Source: Acidobacteriota bacterium
GTDB taxonomy: Bacteria; Acidobacteriota; Terriglobia; Terriglobales; Acidobacteriaceae
Assembly: GCA_003010405.1 (NCBI GenBank)
Contig: PJLO01000002.1
Span: 73,947 to 121,881 of the forward strand
Length of the DNA stretch: 47,935 nucleotides
Direction: 5' to 3'
Under the pieces are notes generated by a model, which worked only from the letters and a program-made list of their open reading frames with translations, made no database searches and had not been told where the DNA came from. Positions 8,654 to 17,532 of the stretch are shown here, one piece after another; the stretch's first letter is position 1; each line of letters begins with the position of its first letter. A program made the translations under genes and the position numbers.

Positions 8654-9436
8654 ATGGCGACACAAACTGCGGACATCAGCCAGGAACCTAAGGCGCCCAA
8701 TCCGAATTGTGTGATCTGCACACGGAATCTGTGGAAGACCTATGATATGGGCAGCGAGCAGGCGGTGGATGCGCTGTGCGGGGTCGATCTCGCAATTAAT
8801 CGCAATGAGTACGTCGCCATCATGGGGCCGTCAGGCTCGGGCAAGTCGACATTGATGAATCTGATTGGCTGTCTGGATAGTCCGACCAGAGGCGAATACT
8901 GGCTGAATGGGCAACTGGTGAGCGAACTGGGAGACGATGAACTGGCACGTATCCGCAACAAGGAAATCGGCTTTGTTTTCCAGACCTTCAACCTGCTGGC
9001 ACGGGCTACAGCGTTGCACAATGTGGAACTTCCGCTGGTTTATGCAGGCGTTCATTCCGAAGAGCGGCTGGAGCGGGCCAAACAGATGCTGATCAGCGTC
9101 GGCATGGGTGGGCGCATAACGCACAAGCCGAACGAACTATCCGGCGGCCAGAGGCAGCGCGTAGCAATCGCGCGCGCACTGATAAACAATCCTTCCATCA
9201 TCTTGGCCGATGAACCCACGGGAAACCTGGATACCAAGACCGGAAACGAAATCATGGCGCTGTTCGACGAATTGCATGCGCGGGGAAATACGATTGTCCT
9301 GGTTACGCACGAGCACGGTATCTCGCAGTTAGCACACCGCGTCATACACATTCGCGACGGCAAGGTCGCCTACGACGAGAAAACGCCGAGAGGTGGAGGA
9401 GATGGAGGAATGATCGATAGGAGAAGGAAGATCTAA
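8654..9436 (+). CDS. ABC transporter ATPase (MacB/LolD type)
   Basis: A 260-residue ATP-binding subunit. All ABC motifs are intact: Walker [10 protein letters not shown] (58-66), Q-loop FVFQTFNLL, signature [15 protein letters not shown], Walker [13 protein letters not shown] and the switch His in LVTHEHG. The sequence around [15 protein letters not shown] places it in the LolD/MacB subfamily, which works with FtsX-like permeases. ATG 8654 is chosen because AGGAG ends 10 bases before it; an upstream in-frame ATG at 8564 would add a basic, non-family tail. It shares an operon with the adaptor. A terminator follows directly, so the permease must be encoded elsewhere or is lost. The C-terminus ends in a Gly/Arg-rich tail. 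Confidence 0.93.
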   Translation: MATQTADISQEPKAPNPNCVICTRNLWKTYDMGSEQAVDALCGVDLAINRNEYVAIMGPSGSGKSTLMNLIGCLDSPTRGEYWLNGQLVSELGDDELARIRNKEIGFVFQTFNLLARATALHNVELPLVYAGVHSEERLERAKQMLISVGMGGRITHKPNELSGGQRQRVAIARALINNPSIILADEPTGNLDTKTGNEIMALFDELHARGNTIVLVTHEHGISQLAHRVIHIRDGKVAYDEKTPRGGGDGGMIDRRRKI

Positions 9437-9471
9437 CGGCAAAGGTTTAAAGTTTTCAAGATTGGTGATGC

Positions 9472-9496
9472 CCCCGGCAGTGCCGGGGATTTTGTT
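9472..9496 (+). terminator. Rho-independent terminator after the ABC ATPase
   Basis: Stem CCCCGG/CCGGGG (9472-9477 with 9483-9488), extendable inwards, is followed by ATTTTGTTT. Confidence 0.75.
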
Positions 9497-9551
9497 TCGA
9501 AGTGCGAAGAACGATGTGGCCGGGCGCTGGTATTCACGTTATATAGACACT

Positions 9552-10310
9552 TTACCTGTTCAAGTAGTACTGCACCGAAGTGACTACGCGGACGGTTTTC
9601 ATGAGACTGCTATCTGTACCGAAATTTCCACCGGATTCAGCGGGTTCGCTGTCAGCAGCCAAAATTGAGAAAACACCCTGATTCGCCTGACGAATCGCCC
9701 CGACCTTGCTGCCTGAATCCAAGGCAAAGCGTTCCGCCGCGGCCCGGGCATTTCGAGTGGCTTCCGTGATCATGTCGGGTTTGATCGAGTTCAATCCAGT
9801 AAACTTGTAAGTCAGTCCCGAGCCAGGGTCGCTGTTCAGCACAATGCCTTTCTCTAGGAGTTGCATGGTTTTCTGCGCAGCAGCAGCAATCTGATCGACT
9901 CGTGAACTGCGTGCGGTAATTCGCTGCTGGACAATATAACGATGAGGGGCTCGGTTATTGCCTCCATATTCGTTTGCCTGGGTGTCCACTACACGGATAG
10001 TGCCCAACTCGATTTCAGAAGACTGAATGCCCTGCTGATCGAGAAACTGCAGGATGATTTTCTTATCGGTTTCTGTCTTTGCGTACACCGAAGAAAGGTC
10101 GTCCCCGGCTTCCTTATAGCTGAGAGGCCAGACTGCAAGGTCAGACTTGACCTTGCGCTCCACCAAGCCTCTGACCGTCACATAGCGGTCGCTGAGTCGA
10201 GTCGCCTTGATCTGCGCCCCCATGACCCAGCCGCCACCGATCAGGCCTAGCGCGAGCAGCAATCCCAAAAGCACAATTCCGCTGCGATTAGTTTCATTAG
10301 CTTCGTTCAT
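9552..10310 (-). CDS. SIMPL-domain (DUF541) membrane-anchored protein
   Basis: A 252-residue protein of the SIMPL family, whose members sit in the periplasm or outer compartment and whose role is unclear. Residues 11-32 form an N-terminal membrane anchor (SGIVLLGLLLALGLIGGGWV). The domain runs from about 42 to 250: VTVRGLVERKVKSDLAVWPL, the central YIVQQRITARSSRVDQIA and the helix ATRNARAAAERFALDSGSKVG, then the closing strand TVRVVTSVQYYL. The start ATG 10310 has AGGAG 6 bases upstream. It appears monocistronic. Confidence 0.88.
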   Translation of the reverse strand: MNEANETNRSGIVLLGLLLALGLIGGGWVMGAQIKATRLSDRYVTVRGLVERKVKSDLAVWPLSYKEAGDDLSSVYAKTETDKKIILQFLDQQGIQSSEIELGTIRVVDTQANEYGGNNRAPHRYIVQQRITARSSRVDQIAAAAQKTMQLLEKGIVLNSDPGSGLTYKFTGLNSIKPDMITEATRNARAAAERFALDSGSKVGAIRQANQGVFSILAADSEPAESGGNFGTDSSLMKTVRVVTSVQYYLNR

Positions 10311-10469
10311 TTGTGCTCCTATGGCTGGGTGGCCTGCGACGAGTCATGATACAAAGTCTTTGCGTTCTCTCAAAGGGCAATTGCTTAGGGCGTGAGGTTC
10401 GCCTGAGTTTCAGGCAACTGCGTCGGAGTACTTGGAACCTTTGGAGCATCTGGTGTTAGGCTTGCTGCG

Positions 10470-11810
10470 ATGAATCTGTTTTCACAACCTGTGGATGAGA
10501 GCTCCGACCGGACACGTCCGCTGGCGGACCGGATGCGTCCGCGCGACCTGGACGAGTTTGTGGGGCAGGAGCATATTCTTGCGTCGGGCAAGGCGCTGCG
10601 GGTGCAGATCGAGCGCGACGACATTGGCTCGATTATCTTCTGGGGGCCGCCGGGGTCGGGAAAAACCACGCTGGCCAAGATCATTGCGCGGCGGACGAAA
10701 GCGGAGTTCGTTGAGTTCTCGGCGGTGATGGCCGGGATCAAAGAGATCAAGCAAGTGATGCTGGAAGCCGAACGGGCGCGGGACTACGGCGTGCGCACGA
10801 TTGTCTTCGTCGACGAGATTCACCGCTTCAACAAAGCGCAGCAGGATGCGTTCTTGCCGCATGTGGAGAGGGGAAACATCCGGCTGATCGGGGCGACTAC
10901 GGAGAATCCTTCGTTCGAGGTGAACTCGGCGCTGCTGTCGCGGTCGCGGGTTTACGTGCTGAATCCGCTGACCGAAGAGCAGATCATTCTGCTGATGGAG
11001 CGGGCGCTGGCGGATGAAGAGCGCGGGTTGGGGATTCTGAAACTGACGGCGAAGGCCGAGGCGCTGGCCAGAATTGCGGCGTATTCGAGCGGTGACGCGC
11101 GCTCGGCGTACAACGTGCTGGAGATTGCGGCGACGCTGGCCGTGGAGGCCGCAGGTGGCGCCAGCGGAGGCGTAATCGAGAAGGCACTGGTGGAGGATGC
11201 GCTGCAACGTCGCGTGTTGCGCTACGACAAGGCCGGCGAAGAGCACTATAACCTTATTTCGGCGCTGCACAAATCGGTGCGCAACAGCGATCCAGATGCG
11301 ACATTGTATTGGCTTGTGCGAATGCTGGAGAGCGGGGAAGATCCGATGTTTCTGGCGCGGCGCATCGTGCGCATGGCGGTGGAAGACATATCGCTGGCCG
11401 ACCCGCACGCGTTGGAGATTGCGATTGCCGCAAGAGATGCAATGGATTTCATGGGACTGCCGGAAGGCGGGCTGGCCCTGGCTCATGCAGCGGTGTATCT
11501 GGCGATCGCTCCCAAGTCGAATGCGCTGTATTTGGCGTACGGCGCGGTGAAGCGCGCTGTGGAAGAGACAGCCTCGGACCCGGTGCCGCTGCATCTGCGT
11601 AACGCGCCGACACGGCTGATGAAAGAACTTGGGTACGGCGAGGGATACAAGTACGCCCACGATTTAGAGGAGAAGGTCGCCGAAATGGAGTGTCTGCCGG
11701 AAAACCTCAAGGGCAAGCAGTGGTACTACCCCACCGAAGAAGGCGTGGAGAAGCGGATTCGCGAGCGGTTGGCGGCGCTGAAAGCCAAGAAGGGTCGGAT
11801 GAGGCAGTAG
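10470..11810 (+). CDS. rarA: Replication-associated recombination protein A (AAA+ ATPase)
   Basis: RarA/MgsA acts at stalled replication forks and is related to clamp-loader ATPases. The 446-residue length is normal. Visible are Walker [10 protein letters not shown] (59-67), Walker B FVDEIHRF (113-120), sensor 1 [12 protein letters not shown] and the sensor 2/lid region [13 protein letters not shown]. The C-terminal tetramerisation domain shows the family segments [19 protein letters not shown] and [17 protein letters not shown], and ends [20 protein letters not shown]. The start ATG 10470 fits the family N-terminus (MNLFSQ, then [20 protein letters not shown]). It is monocistronic, convergent with the OmpA-like gene. 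Confidence 0.96.
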   Translation: MNLFSQPVDESSDRTRPLADRMRPRDLDEFVGQEHILASGKALRVQIERDDIGSIIFWGPPGSGKTTLAKIIARRTKAEFVEFSAVMAGIKEIKQVMLEAERARDYGVRTIVFVDEIHRFNKAQQDAFLPHVERGNIRLIGATTENPSFEVNSALLSRSRVYVLNPLTEEQIILLMERALADEERGLGILKLTAKAEALARIAAYSSGDARSAYNVLEIAATLAVEAAGGASGGVIEKALVEDALQRRVLRYDKAGEEHYNLISALHKSVRNSDPDATLYWLVRMLESGEDPMFLARRIVRMAVEDISLADPHALEIAIAARDAMDFMGLPEGGLALAHAAVYLAIAPKSNALYLAYGAVKRAVEETASDPVPLHLRNAPTRLMKELGYGEGYKYAHDLEEKVAEMECLPENLKGKQWYYPTEEGVEKRIRERLAALKAKKGRMRQ

Positions 11811-11834
11811 CCAATGATCAGGTGATGCGCACTA

Positions 11835-11859
11835 TGGCGGCTCCGCAACAGAGCCGCCA
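11835..11859. terminator. Hairpin between convergent rarA and OmpA-like gene
   Basis: A perfect 9-bp stem TGGCGGCTC/GAGCCGCCA with a 7-base loop. It is central between two convergent stops. The T-tract on either side is poor, so termination strength is uncertain. Confidence 0.5.
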
Positions 11860-11884
11860 CAGTTGGCCAGTTTTAGTGAGCTGT

Positions 11885-12724
11885 CTAGCTACGGTTCTGA
11901 AGGCCTTTGTTCATCAAAAGCTTGACCTCGACCCGCCGGTTTTCCGCCCGACCTGCAGCGGTTTCGTTGGAAGCGGTGGGACTGGAGACACCCATTGCAC
12001 CAGGCGCCATGATGTGTCGCGGTGTGATGTTACCTTCCTGCATCAGATAGTCGATAACGGCTTCTGCGCGGTCCCTGCTCAAAGTCTGGTTGAACGCGGG
12101 ATTACCGGAAGAGTCTGCGTAGCCCTGCACCTGAATGAGGTATCCCTGGAGATCTTTCGTGCTAGCTGCCAAAGCAGACAACGAGGCTTTGTCTTTAGCT
12201 GACAGTTTGCTGCTCCCCACGGCAAAGTTGACGACCAAAGATTTTTTCACGTCAAAATCGGTCAATTCCTTGAAGCGTTGGTTCACTGCTGCTTCGTTTT
12301 CGTCGATCTTTGTCACGTTTGCTGCAATCGCTTGCTGGTTAGCGCTCACTTTCTGTTCTGTCGGATTCAAGCCCGCCTGGATCATGCTGGCGGTTTCCAG
12401 GTCGGTCTTTTTAAAGGTGATCTGTTTGGCTTCCAGTTTGCCCTCTGGATTATTCATCCCTTTAACTTCAACACGAAGACCTGGGATAATCTCTGCCCAA
12501 GAGGCCTTTCTTTTCCTGAGACCGAGGCCTTTAGGTACTTGCACCTTGGTGTAATCGGTGAGCAGAACCGCGGTGGTCGAGCCATCTGAAGTACGCAGAG
12601 TGAGATTATCCGCAGTGCGTTCGGTCACTAATCCCTTCACTGTGATTTCATCACCGGCGAATGCCGACACCCAAGCCACACAGCAGAAGACCAATACAAC
12701 TAAGCCTAATCGACGTGCCTTCAT
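11885..12724 (-). CDS. OmpA-family protein with N-terminal beta domain
   Basis: A 279-residue exported protein. Residues 1-24 are a signal peptide (MKARRLGLVVLVFCCVAWVS, cleavage after AFA). Residues 25-105 look like a small beta-barrel of the DUF5666 kind (ITVKGLVTERTADNLTLRT, GLRVEVKG, LEAKQITF). A helical linker follows, and residues 160-275 are an OmpA C-terminal domain that binds peptidoglycan: VVNFAVGSSKLSAKDKASL, VQGYADSSGN with its Asp, LSRDRAEAVIDYL, and the Arg in ENRRVEVKLL. There is no membrane beta-barrel of OmpA size, so it is probably periplasmic and tethered to the cell wall. AAGGAG lies 7-8 bases before ATG 12724. Confidence 0.88.
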   Translation of the reverse strand: MKARRLGLVVLVFCCVAWVSAFAGDEITVKGLVTERTADNLTLRTSDGSTTAVLLTDYTKVQVPKGLGLRKRKASWAEIIPGLRVEVKGMNNPEGKLEAKQITFKKTDLETASMIQAGLNPTEQKVSANQQAIAANVTKIDENEAAVNQRFKELTDFDVKKSLVVNFAVGSSKLSAKDKASLSALAASTKDLQGYLIQVQGYADSSGNPAFNQTLSRDRAEAVIDYLMQEGNITPRHIMAPGAMGVSSPTASNETAAGRAENRRVEVKLLMNKGLQNRS

Positions 12725-12951
12725 CGTGTTCTCCTTTGCAAATTTGTACTCTGCTTGCGCTGTTGACTCTGGAAACCCCTTGAGGCAGGTTAGAAAAACA
12801 GTACGGATGTTCCTGAGTGGGTTTCCCGATGAGCACTAGCTTTGATTGAAGAGGAGAGCTGCTGGTTGCCTCGCATTTGCCTTTCGCTCTGCTTGTGCGG
12901 GCAATCCAGACACTCAGGACAGGAACACGGTTCCAGAATGGGACTCGAAAG

Positions 12952-13776
12952 CTACTTGCTTCTTTGCCTTTGTGCCTCATAGAGCAGGATACTCGCGGCG
13001 ATTCCGGCGTTAAGGCTCTCTACTTTGGGGGAGTGAGGGATGAGAATGGCTTCGTCGGCGGCGTCGAGAAGCGCGCGGGGAACTCCGTGGCCTTCATTGC
13101 CTATGAAAATCGCAGTCGGGAGCGCGAGATCGATTTCCTGCACGGGGCGGCCCTTGTGGGAAGAGGTTACGGCGAGTCGGACGCCGTTATCCTTCAGAGC
13201 AGCGAGGGCCTCAGCGGTAGAAAGTTTAACGACAGGCAGGCGGAAGACCGACCCGGCAGAGGCTCGGGCCACCTTGGGATTAGCTGAGGAAACGGTGCCT
13301 TCGGTGGCGAGCACGCCGCTGGCTCCGAAGGCTTCCGCGCTGCGAATGATGGTCCCGAGGTTTCCGGGATCCTGGAGACCGGCGCAACCCAGAATCAGCG
13401 GCAACGGAGGGCGAAAGAGATCTTCGAGTGAAGCTACCAAGGGATGGACCAGGGCAGCCACGCCCTGGGGGGTCTCCGTTGCCACGGCGCTGTGAAAAAC
13501 GTCGTTGGGGAGAAGGAGGGCTTCGGTGGAATGGCTGAGTTGCGGGAGTAGGCGATTTGCCCGCTCGCGGGCGTTCTCAGAGAAGAAGACTGCACGGAGG
13601 CGCAGGCCGCTACGAATGGCCTCCTCCACCAGTTTCACGCCTTCAATGGCTATGCACCCGTCATCGGCGGGAATGGCCTGGGAAAAGGCCTTGCGAAGGT
13701 CTTTTACAAGTGAGTTCTGGCGACTGGCGACAGAGCGGAGGCGATCATGCGGCGAATTTGAAAGAAACTGGGACAT
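12952..13776 (-). CDS. TrmH/SpoU-family RNA 2'-O-methyltransferase
   Basis: An AdoMet-dependent RNA ribose methyltransferase with the trefoil-knot (SPOUT) fold, 274 residues. The three family motifs are complete: motif 1 QDPGNLGTIIRSAEAFG, motif 2 AIFIGNEGHGVP and motif 3 SLNAGIAASILLYEAQR, which form the knot and AdoMet site. Residues 12-110 are the substrate-binding N-domain (SRQNSLVKDLRKAF, FIAIEGVKLVEEAI-like segment). It is closest to the RlmB/TrmH-like group that modifies 23S rRNA or tRNA; the target cannot be read from sequence. It is divergent from tsaC. Confidence 0.92.
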   Translation of the reverse strand: MSQFLSNSPHDRLRSVASRQNSLVKDLRKAFSQAIPADDGCIAIEGVKLVEEAIRSGLRLRAVFFSENARERANRLLPQLSHSTEALLLPNDVFHSAVATETPQGVAALVHPLVASLEDLFRPPLPLILGCAGLQDPGNLGTIIRSAEAFGASGVLATEGTVSSANPKVARASAGSVFRLPVVKLSTAEALAALKDNGVRLAVTSSHKGRPVQEIDLALPTAIFIGNEGHGVPRALLDAADEAILIPHSPKVESLNAGIAASILLYEAQRQRSK

Positions 13777-13800
13777 TATTCCTCCGATTGGTGACGTCTA

Positions 13801-13816
13801 AGCATTGTAAAATGCT
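13801..13816. repeat. Short inverted repeat between divergent genes
   Basis: AGCATT-GTAA-AATGCT, perfect 6-bp arms. It is 24 bases before the methyltransferase start and about 110 before tsaC. It could be a small operator; nothing else supports this. Confidence 0.3.
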
Positions 13817-13925
13817 GGAGGAATTGCCATCGATAAGATAACGCCACCAAGCGTTCACCTTGTCGGGTGATTTCAACTTTACGTTAAGGTTCGCTGGTTT
13901 GAGCCTGAAAGCTGAGGTTAATTTG

Positions 13926-14570
13926 GTGCGCCCGGAAATTATTCACGTTCATGCAGCTGAGCCCGAGCCGTCGCTGGTGAATTATGTGGCGGACAGAATT
14001 CGCCTTGGAAGCGTCGTCGGAATACCGACAGATACTTTTTATGGTCTGGCAGTCGACCCCTACAACTTGCATGCAGTAGAGCGCATTTACGAAATAAAAG
14101 AACGCGCCCGTAATAAGCCGCTCTCGTTGCTGATTGAGAGTGTGGATCAGGCCGAGGAACTGACCAACTCATTGCCGGACGAATTTTACCTGCTGGCTGA
14201 AAAATTCTGGCCTGGGCCGTTGACAATCGTCACGCGCGCTGCGCCGAGGATGCCGCTGAAAGTTACGGCGAACTCGGGCAATGTCGCGGTGCGCATGCCG
14301 GATTCACCGGTAGCGCTTGCGGTGGTTCGAGCGTTGAAGTGCCCGGTCACAGCGACCTCGGCAAACCTGGCGGGAGCAGTGGAGTGCACGACCGCAGCAG
14401 ATGTGATGAGACAGATGGGCGAACGCGTTCAACTCCTGGTAGACGGCGGTCCCACACCACGCTCCGTACCAACGACAATCGTGCGCCTTACCGATAATGG
14501 ACGCTGGTCTCTTTTGCGCGAAGGTGCTATTCCTTTGTCGAAAATTGAGGACCTGTTGGGCGATCAATGA
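13926..14570 (+). CDS. tsaC: Threonylcarbamoyl-AMP synthase (Sua5/YrdC/TsaC)
   Basis: It makes threonylcarbamoyl-AMP from threonine, bicarbonate and ATP for the t6A modification of tRNAs. The YrdC domain fills the 214-residue protein: GIPTDTFYGLAVDP, the basic motif IYEIKERARNKPLSLLI, LAEKFWPGPLTIV, VAVRMPDSPVA and the SxN motif TATSANLAG. Length fits TsaC rather than the longer Sua5. GTG 13926 is preferred because GAGG lies 8 bases upstream; a TTG at 13860 would add 22 residues outside the domain. It overlaps the following gene by 4 bases, so the two are translated together. Confidence 0.92.
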   Translation: MRPEIIHVHAAEPEPSLVNYVADRIRLGSVVGIPTDTFYGLAVDPYNLHAVERIYEIKERARNKPLSLLIESVDQAEELTNSLPDEFYLLAEKFWPGPLTIVTRAAPRMPLKVTANSGNVAVRMPDSPVALAVVRALKCPVTATSANLAGAVECTTAADVMRQMGERVQLLVDGGPTPRSVPTTIVRLTDNGRWSLLREGAIPLSKIEDLLGDQ

Positions 14571-15181
14571 CGGTTGGTTCAGGCCGCAGATGGATAAGGC
14601 CAGACAGAATTGCAGTCATCGCATTGGCCGTATACGCTTGCTACTTTGCATGGACGTGCGCCCGGATTGTGGCACAGTCCGGGCGAAACGAGGCGCAACC
14701 GGCGGATGCGATTGTGGTATTCGGCGCAGCGGAATATTTCGGAAAACCTTCTCCCATCTATCGAGCGCGACTGGATCACGCTTTCGAGCTATACAAACGG
14801 AAATTGGCTCCGGTGGTAATTACTGCTGGGGGGAGCGGCGGGGAACAGCACTTCACAGAAGGCGCGGTTGGGCGCGACTACCTAAATAAGCGAGGCATCG
14901 GCGACGCACACCTGATCGCGGAGACACAGAGCGATAACAGTGCGGAGAGCGCCGAGCGCATCGCCAACATCATGGCCGCCAACGATATGCACTCCTGTAT
15001 CGCGGTCAGCGATCCTTACCACGTTTTTCGAATCAAGCAGTTGTTGAAGGCAAAGGGACGAGTGGTTTACGTTTCGCCACGGAAACAGGAGATTCCACCG
15101 CGGACAAGGACTCAAGTGCTAAACGTGATGCGCGAAGCATTAAGTTACACGCTTTGGCGGCTGCACATAATTCGTTGGTAA
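14567..15181 (+). CDS. YdcF-like DUF218 membrane-anchored protein
   Basis: A 204-residue protein with one N-terminal membrane segment (residues 15-36, AVIALAVYACYFAWTCARIV) and a DUF218 domain. The domain motifs are ADAIVVFGAAE at the first strand, RARLDHAFELYKRKLAPVVI, TAGGSGGEQHFTEG, NSAESAERIANIM and the conserved VSDPYHVFRIKQL. E. coli YdcF binds AdoMet and SanA relatives act in envelope integrity; the reaction is unknown. The ATGA overlap with tsaC shows coupling but does not itself reveal a shared function. Confidence 0.88.
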   Translation: MTVGSGRRWIRPDRIAVIALAVYACYFAWTCARIVAQSGRNEAQPADAIVVFGAAEYFGKPSPIYRARLDHAFELYKRKLAPVVITAGGSGGEQHFTEGAVGRDYLNKRGIGDAHLIAETQSDNSAESAERIANIMAANDMHSCIAVSDPYHVFRIKQLLKAKGRVVYVSPRKQEIPPRTRTQVLNVMREALSYTLWRLHIIRW

Positions 15182-15300
15182 CTTTCACCTTTACCTGTTC
15201 TGTATCTCTAATGTTTAACACCGTGGCGTGATGGGCATCACTGAGGGGATGTGCGACAGGTACCTACGATAAATACAGCATCAATGGAGGGTTAAGAATA

Positions 15301-15462
15301 ATGCATGATCCGGGGAGCGAAGCTCCGCAGACGGGTATTTACTGGTGCAGCGTATGCAAGCTGCCAGTTCAGTTCAAGGCGGGCGAGGTGCTGCCCAAGT
15401 GCAAGAATCTTTGCGGCCGAGGGAAGTGGGAGTTCATTAAAGCTACCGCGGCAGAGAAGTAG
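15301..15462 (+). CDS. Zinc-ribbon mini-protein
   Basis: A 53-residue protein with the pattern GIYWCSVCK ... GEVLPKCKNLCGRGKWEF. Two Cys pairs (CSVC near 16-19, CKNLC near 34-38) form a rubredoxin-like zinc ribbon of the kind seen in small proteins with YxCxxC and LPxC elements. GGAGG lies 10 bases before ATG 15301, and a strong terminator follows the stop, so it is a complete single-gene unit. Function unknown. Confidence 0.75.
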   Translation: MHDPGSEAPQTGIYWCSVCKLPVQFKAGEVLPKCKNLCGRGKWEFIKATAAEK

Positions 15463-15494
15463 AAATTCAGCAGCAGCAGTTTGTGATGCGGTAC

Positions 15495-15526
15495 AAGCCG
15501 GAGCCGAGCGCTCCGGCTTTCGTTTT
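15495..15526 (+). terminator. Rho-independent terminator after the zinc-ribbon gene
   Basis: A perfect 10-bp stem AAGCCGGAGC/GCTCCGGCTT with a 5-base loop, followed by TCGTTTT. Confidence 0.8.
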
Positions 15527-15625
15527 GGGATCTTTCGTGTCCGGCACAACCATTCAGCAATTTGGACCTTCCAATTGCCGTCTGTTCGAAAAAAGAGAAA
15601 CTGAATGTGGCGTGAGAGAGGCCGT

Positions 15626-17026
15626 ATGAATCTCGTGGACTTGAAAACAGCTTTACGTGGGGAAGTGATTCAACCGAGCGATACGAACTATGATGATGCC
15701 CGCAAACTCTATAACGCGATGATCGACAAAAGGCCAGCGCTAATTGTCAGGTGTGTAGATGCGGCTGATGTGATTGCATGCGTGAATTACGCCAGAACGA
15801 ATGGAATTCTGCTGGCGATCCGGGGCGGTGGGCACAATGGACCTGGGTTGGGCGGATGCGACAACGGCCTTGTCATCGATCTTTCCCGCATGCGTAGCGT
15901 ACGCGTAGATCCCGATTCCAAAACAGCGCAGGTAGCTGGTGGTTGTATTTGGGGCGATGTGGACCACGCTACGCATCCCTTCGGAATGGCTGTACCCAGC
16001 GGAATTATTTCTACTACCGGAGTGGGAGGACTGACCCTGGGTGGCGGCATCGGGCACCTCGCCCGGAAATATGGATTAACGATAGACAACCTGGTGGCCG
16101 TCGATATCGTACTTGCCGATGGCAGTATGGTGAAAGCCAGTGAGTCGCAGCACGAAGATCTATTCTGGGCAGTACGCGGCGGCGGAGGAAATTTCGGCGT
16201 AGTGACTTCCTTTACCTTCCGCTTATGTCCCGTTCACACGGTGATGGCTGGCCCGATGTTCTGGGCTCTTGAGGATGCGCCAGAGGTCATGCGGCGATAC
16301 GAGGATCTCATTACCGATGCGCCGGAAGACCTCAACGGTTTCTTTAACTTTATTACCGTTCCGCCGGTTCCGCTTTTTCCCGAAGAACTGTACATGAGAA
16401 AAGTTTGCGGTGTTGTATGGTGCTCACTCGCCGATCCCGAAACCACCCGCAAATGGCTCCAGCCGGCACAGAACTGGGCCGAGCCGCTGCTGGTGGGAGT
16501 TGGTCCCATGCCGTTTCCTGCGCTTCAGAGCTTCTTCGATGGACTGTATACGCCGGGTCTGCAGTGGTACTGGAAAGCTGATTTCGTGAATGGATTCAGC
16601 GAACAGTCGATTGCGGAGCACGTGAAGCATGGATCGCAACTTCCAACCATGCACTCGACCATGCACATGTACCCAATCAATGGCGCTGTTCATCGAGTAA
16701 GCCCAAGCGCGACGCCATTCACCTATCGCAATTCGAAATGGGCAGAAGTAATAGTCGGCGTGGATCCGGCCCCTGAAAATGCTTTGAAAATCACGCAATG
16801 GGCAAGAGATTACTGGCAGGCCGTGCATCCCTACTCGGCGCCAGGGGGCTATGTGAATTTCATGATGAACGAGGGGGCAGCACGGATTGAAGCGACCTAC
16901 GGCGAGAATTACGCAAAGCTGCAACAGATCAAGTCGAAGTACGATCCGGAGAATCTTTTTTGCGTAAACCAGAACATTGTTCCGCTCGCGAAAGGCGAGG
17001 CTGGACTTGAATCGAAAGCCGCATAG
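15626..17026 (+). CDS. FAD-linked oxidase, berberine-bridge-enzyme-like
   Basis: A 466-residue flavin oxidase. ATG 15626 follows GAGAGAGG and gives the usual N-terminus; an in-frame ATG at 15605 is possible. The FAD_binding_4 domain (about 35-205) shows IRGGGHNGPGLGG, whose His is the usual covalent flavin attachment, then IDLSRMRSVRVDP, GVGGLTLGGGIGHLARKYG and AVRGGGGNFGVVTSFTF. The second covalent Cys found in bicovalent members is not seen: the segment reads GLTIDNLV. The C-terminal BBE segment (YDPENLFCVNQNI) is present. No signal peptide is seen, so it is probably cytoplasmic. Substrates in this family are carbohydrates or aromatic compounds; the substrate here is unknown. Confidence 0.92.
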   Translation: MNLVDLKTALRGEVIQPSDTNYDDARKLYNAMIDKRPALIVRCVDAADVIACVNYARTNGILLAIRGGGHNGPGLGGCDNGLVIDLSRMRSVRVDPDSKTAQVAGGCIWGDVDHATHPFGMAVPSGIISTTGVGGLTLGGGIGHLARKYGLTIDNLVAVDIVLADGSMVKASESQHEDLFWAVRGGGGNFGVVTSFTFRLCPVHTVMAGPMFWALEDAPEVMRRYEDLITDAPEDLNGFFNFITVPPVPLFPEELYMRKVCGVVWCSLADPETTRKWLQPAQNWAEPLLVGVGPMPFPALQSFFDGLYTPGLQWYWKADFVNGFSEQSIAEHVKHGSQLPTMHSTMHMYPINGAVHRVSPSATPFTYRNSKWAEVIVGVDPAPENALKITQWARDYWQAVHPYSAPGGYVNFMMNEGAARIEATYGENYAKLQQIKSKYDPENLFCVNQNIVPLAKGEAGLESKAA

Positions 17027-17532
17027 GTGGGTTGCTCAGAGCAGTGGTGGAAAGGCCTGGGCGCAAGGCCGATGAGCGACAGGGTGTCATCCTGAAATTG
17101 TGGGGGTTGACTTCATTTTAAAAAGCGGGGTAAGGTGGGACTGGTTGTGAGGCACGCCCCGTCTTGCGCAATTCGTTCTCAGGAGCGGGGCTACCGCACA
17201 ACACGTAGGTTTGGAGTTTATGAAAACGACTCTTATTGAGCAGCAAGAAGACCGCCCTCCGAGTAGTGACGGCGACCGAACCTGGAAGAAGCTTTCGTGA
17301 ACCGATAGACAAGCCCTGCCTTTCGCCTCACTTCTGCTTCTTCTGTGACCAAACACCAGAGAATGCGGAAGGTCGAGGCTAATCCTCCCCTTCGTAGCAA
17401 TCGAGATCAAAGTAGCGCCAGGCGTGCGAGAGCGTGCGTTCGCGTGCGCACAAACGGAGTTGTCACCAACACCGGTGAGCGGAGTCCGTCTGTGCCCGGT
17501 TGCGCGCCCGCGTGTTTGTGCGGAGGTGAGAG
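17027..17532. other. Long region upstream of the Nramp-like gene
   Basis: 506 bases without a gene I can support. It contains GCCCCG/CGGGGC (17156-17161 with 17186-17191) and a weak TTGACT-N18-TAAGGT pair from 17107. I compared it by eye with the M-box, yybP-ykoY and ykkC riboswitch cores and found none of the conserved strings. The length still suggests a structured leader. Confidence 0.4.

Noticed and set aside
10482..11660. 392-codon minus-strand frame opposite rarA
   Set aside because: Shadow of rarA, rich in His, Arg and Gln, with no recognisable motif.
17027..17532. Possible metal or guanidine riboswitch before the Nramp-like gene
   Set aside because: None of the conserved core strings of M-box, yybP-ykoY or ykkC RNAs could be found by eye. 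A covariance-model search would decide.
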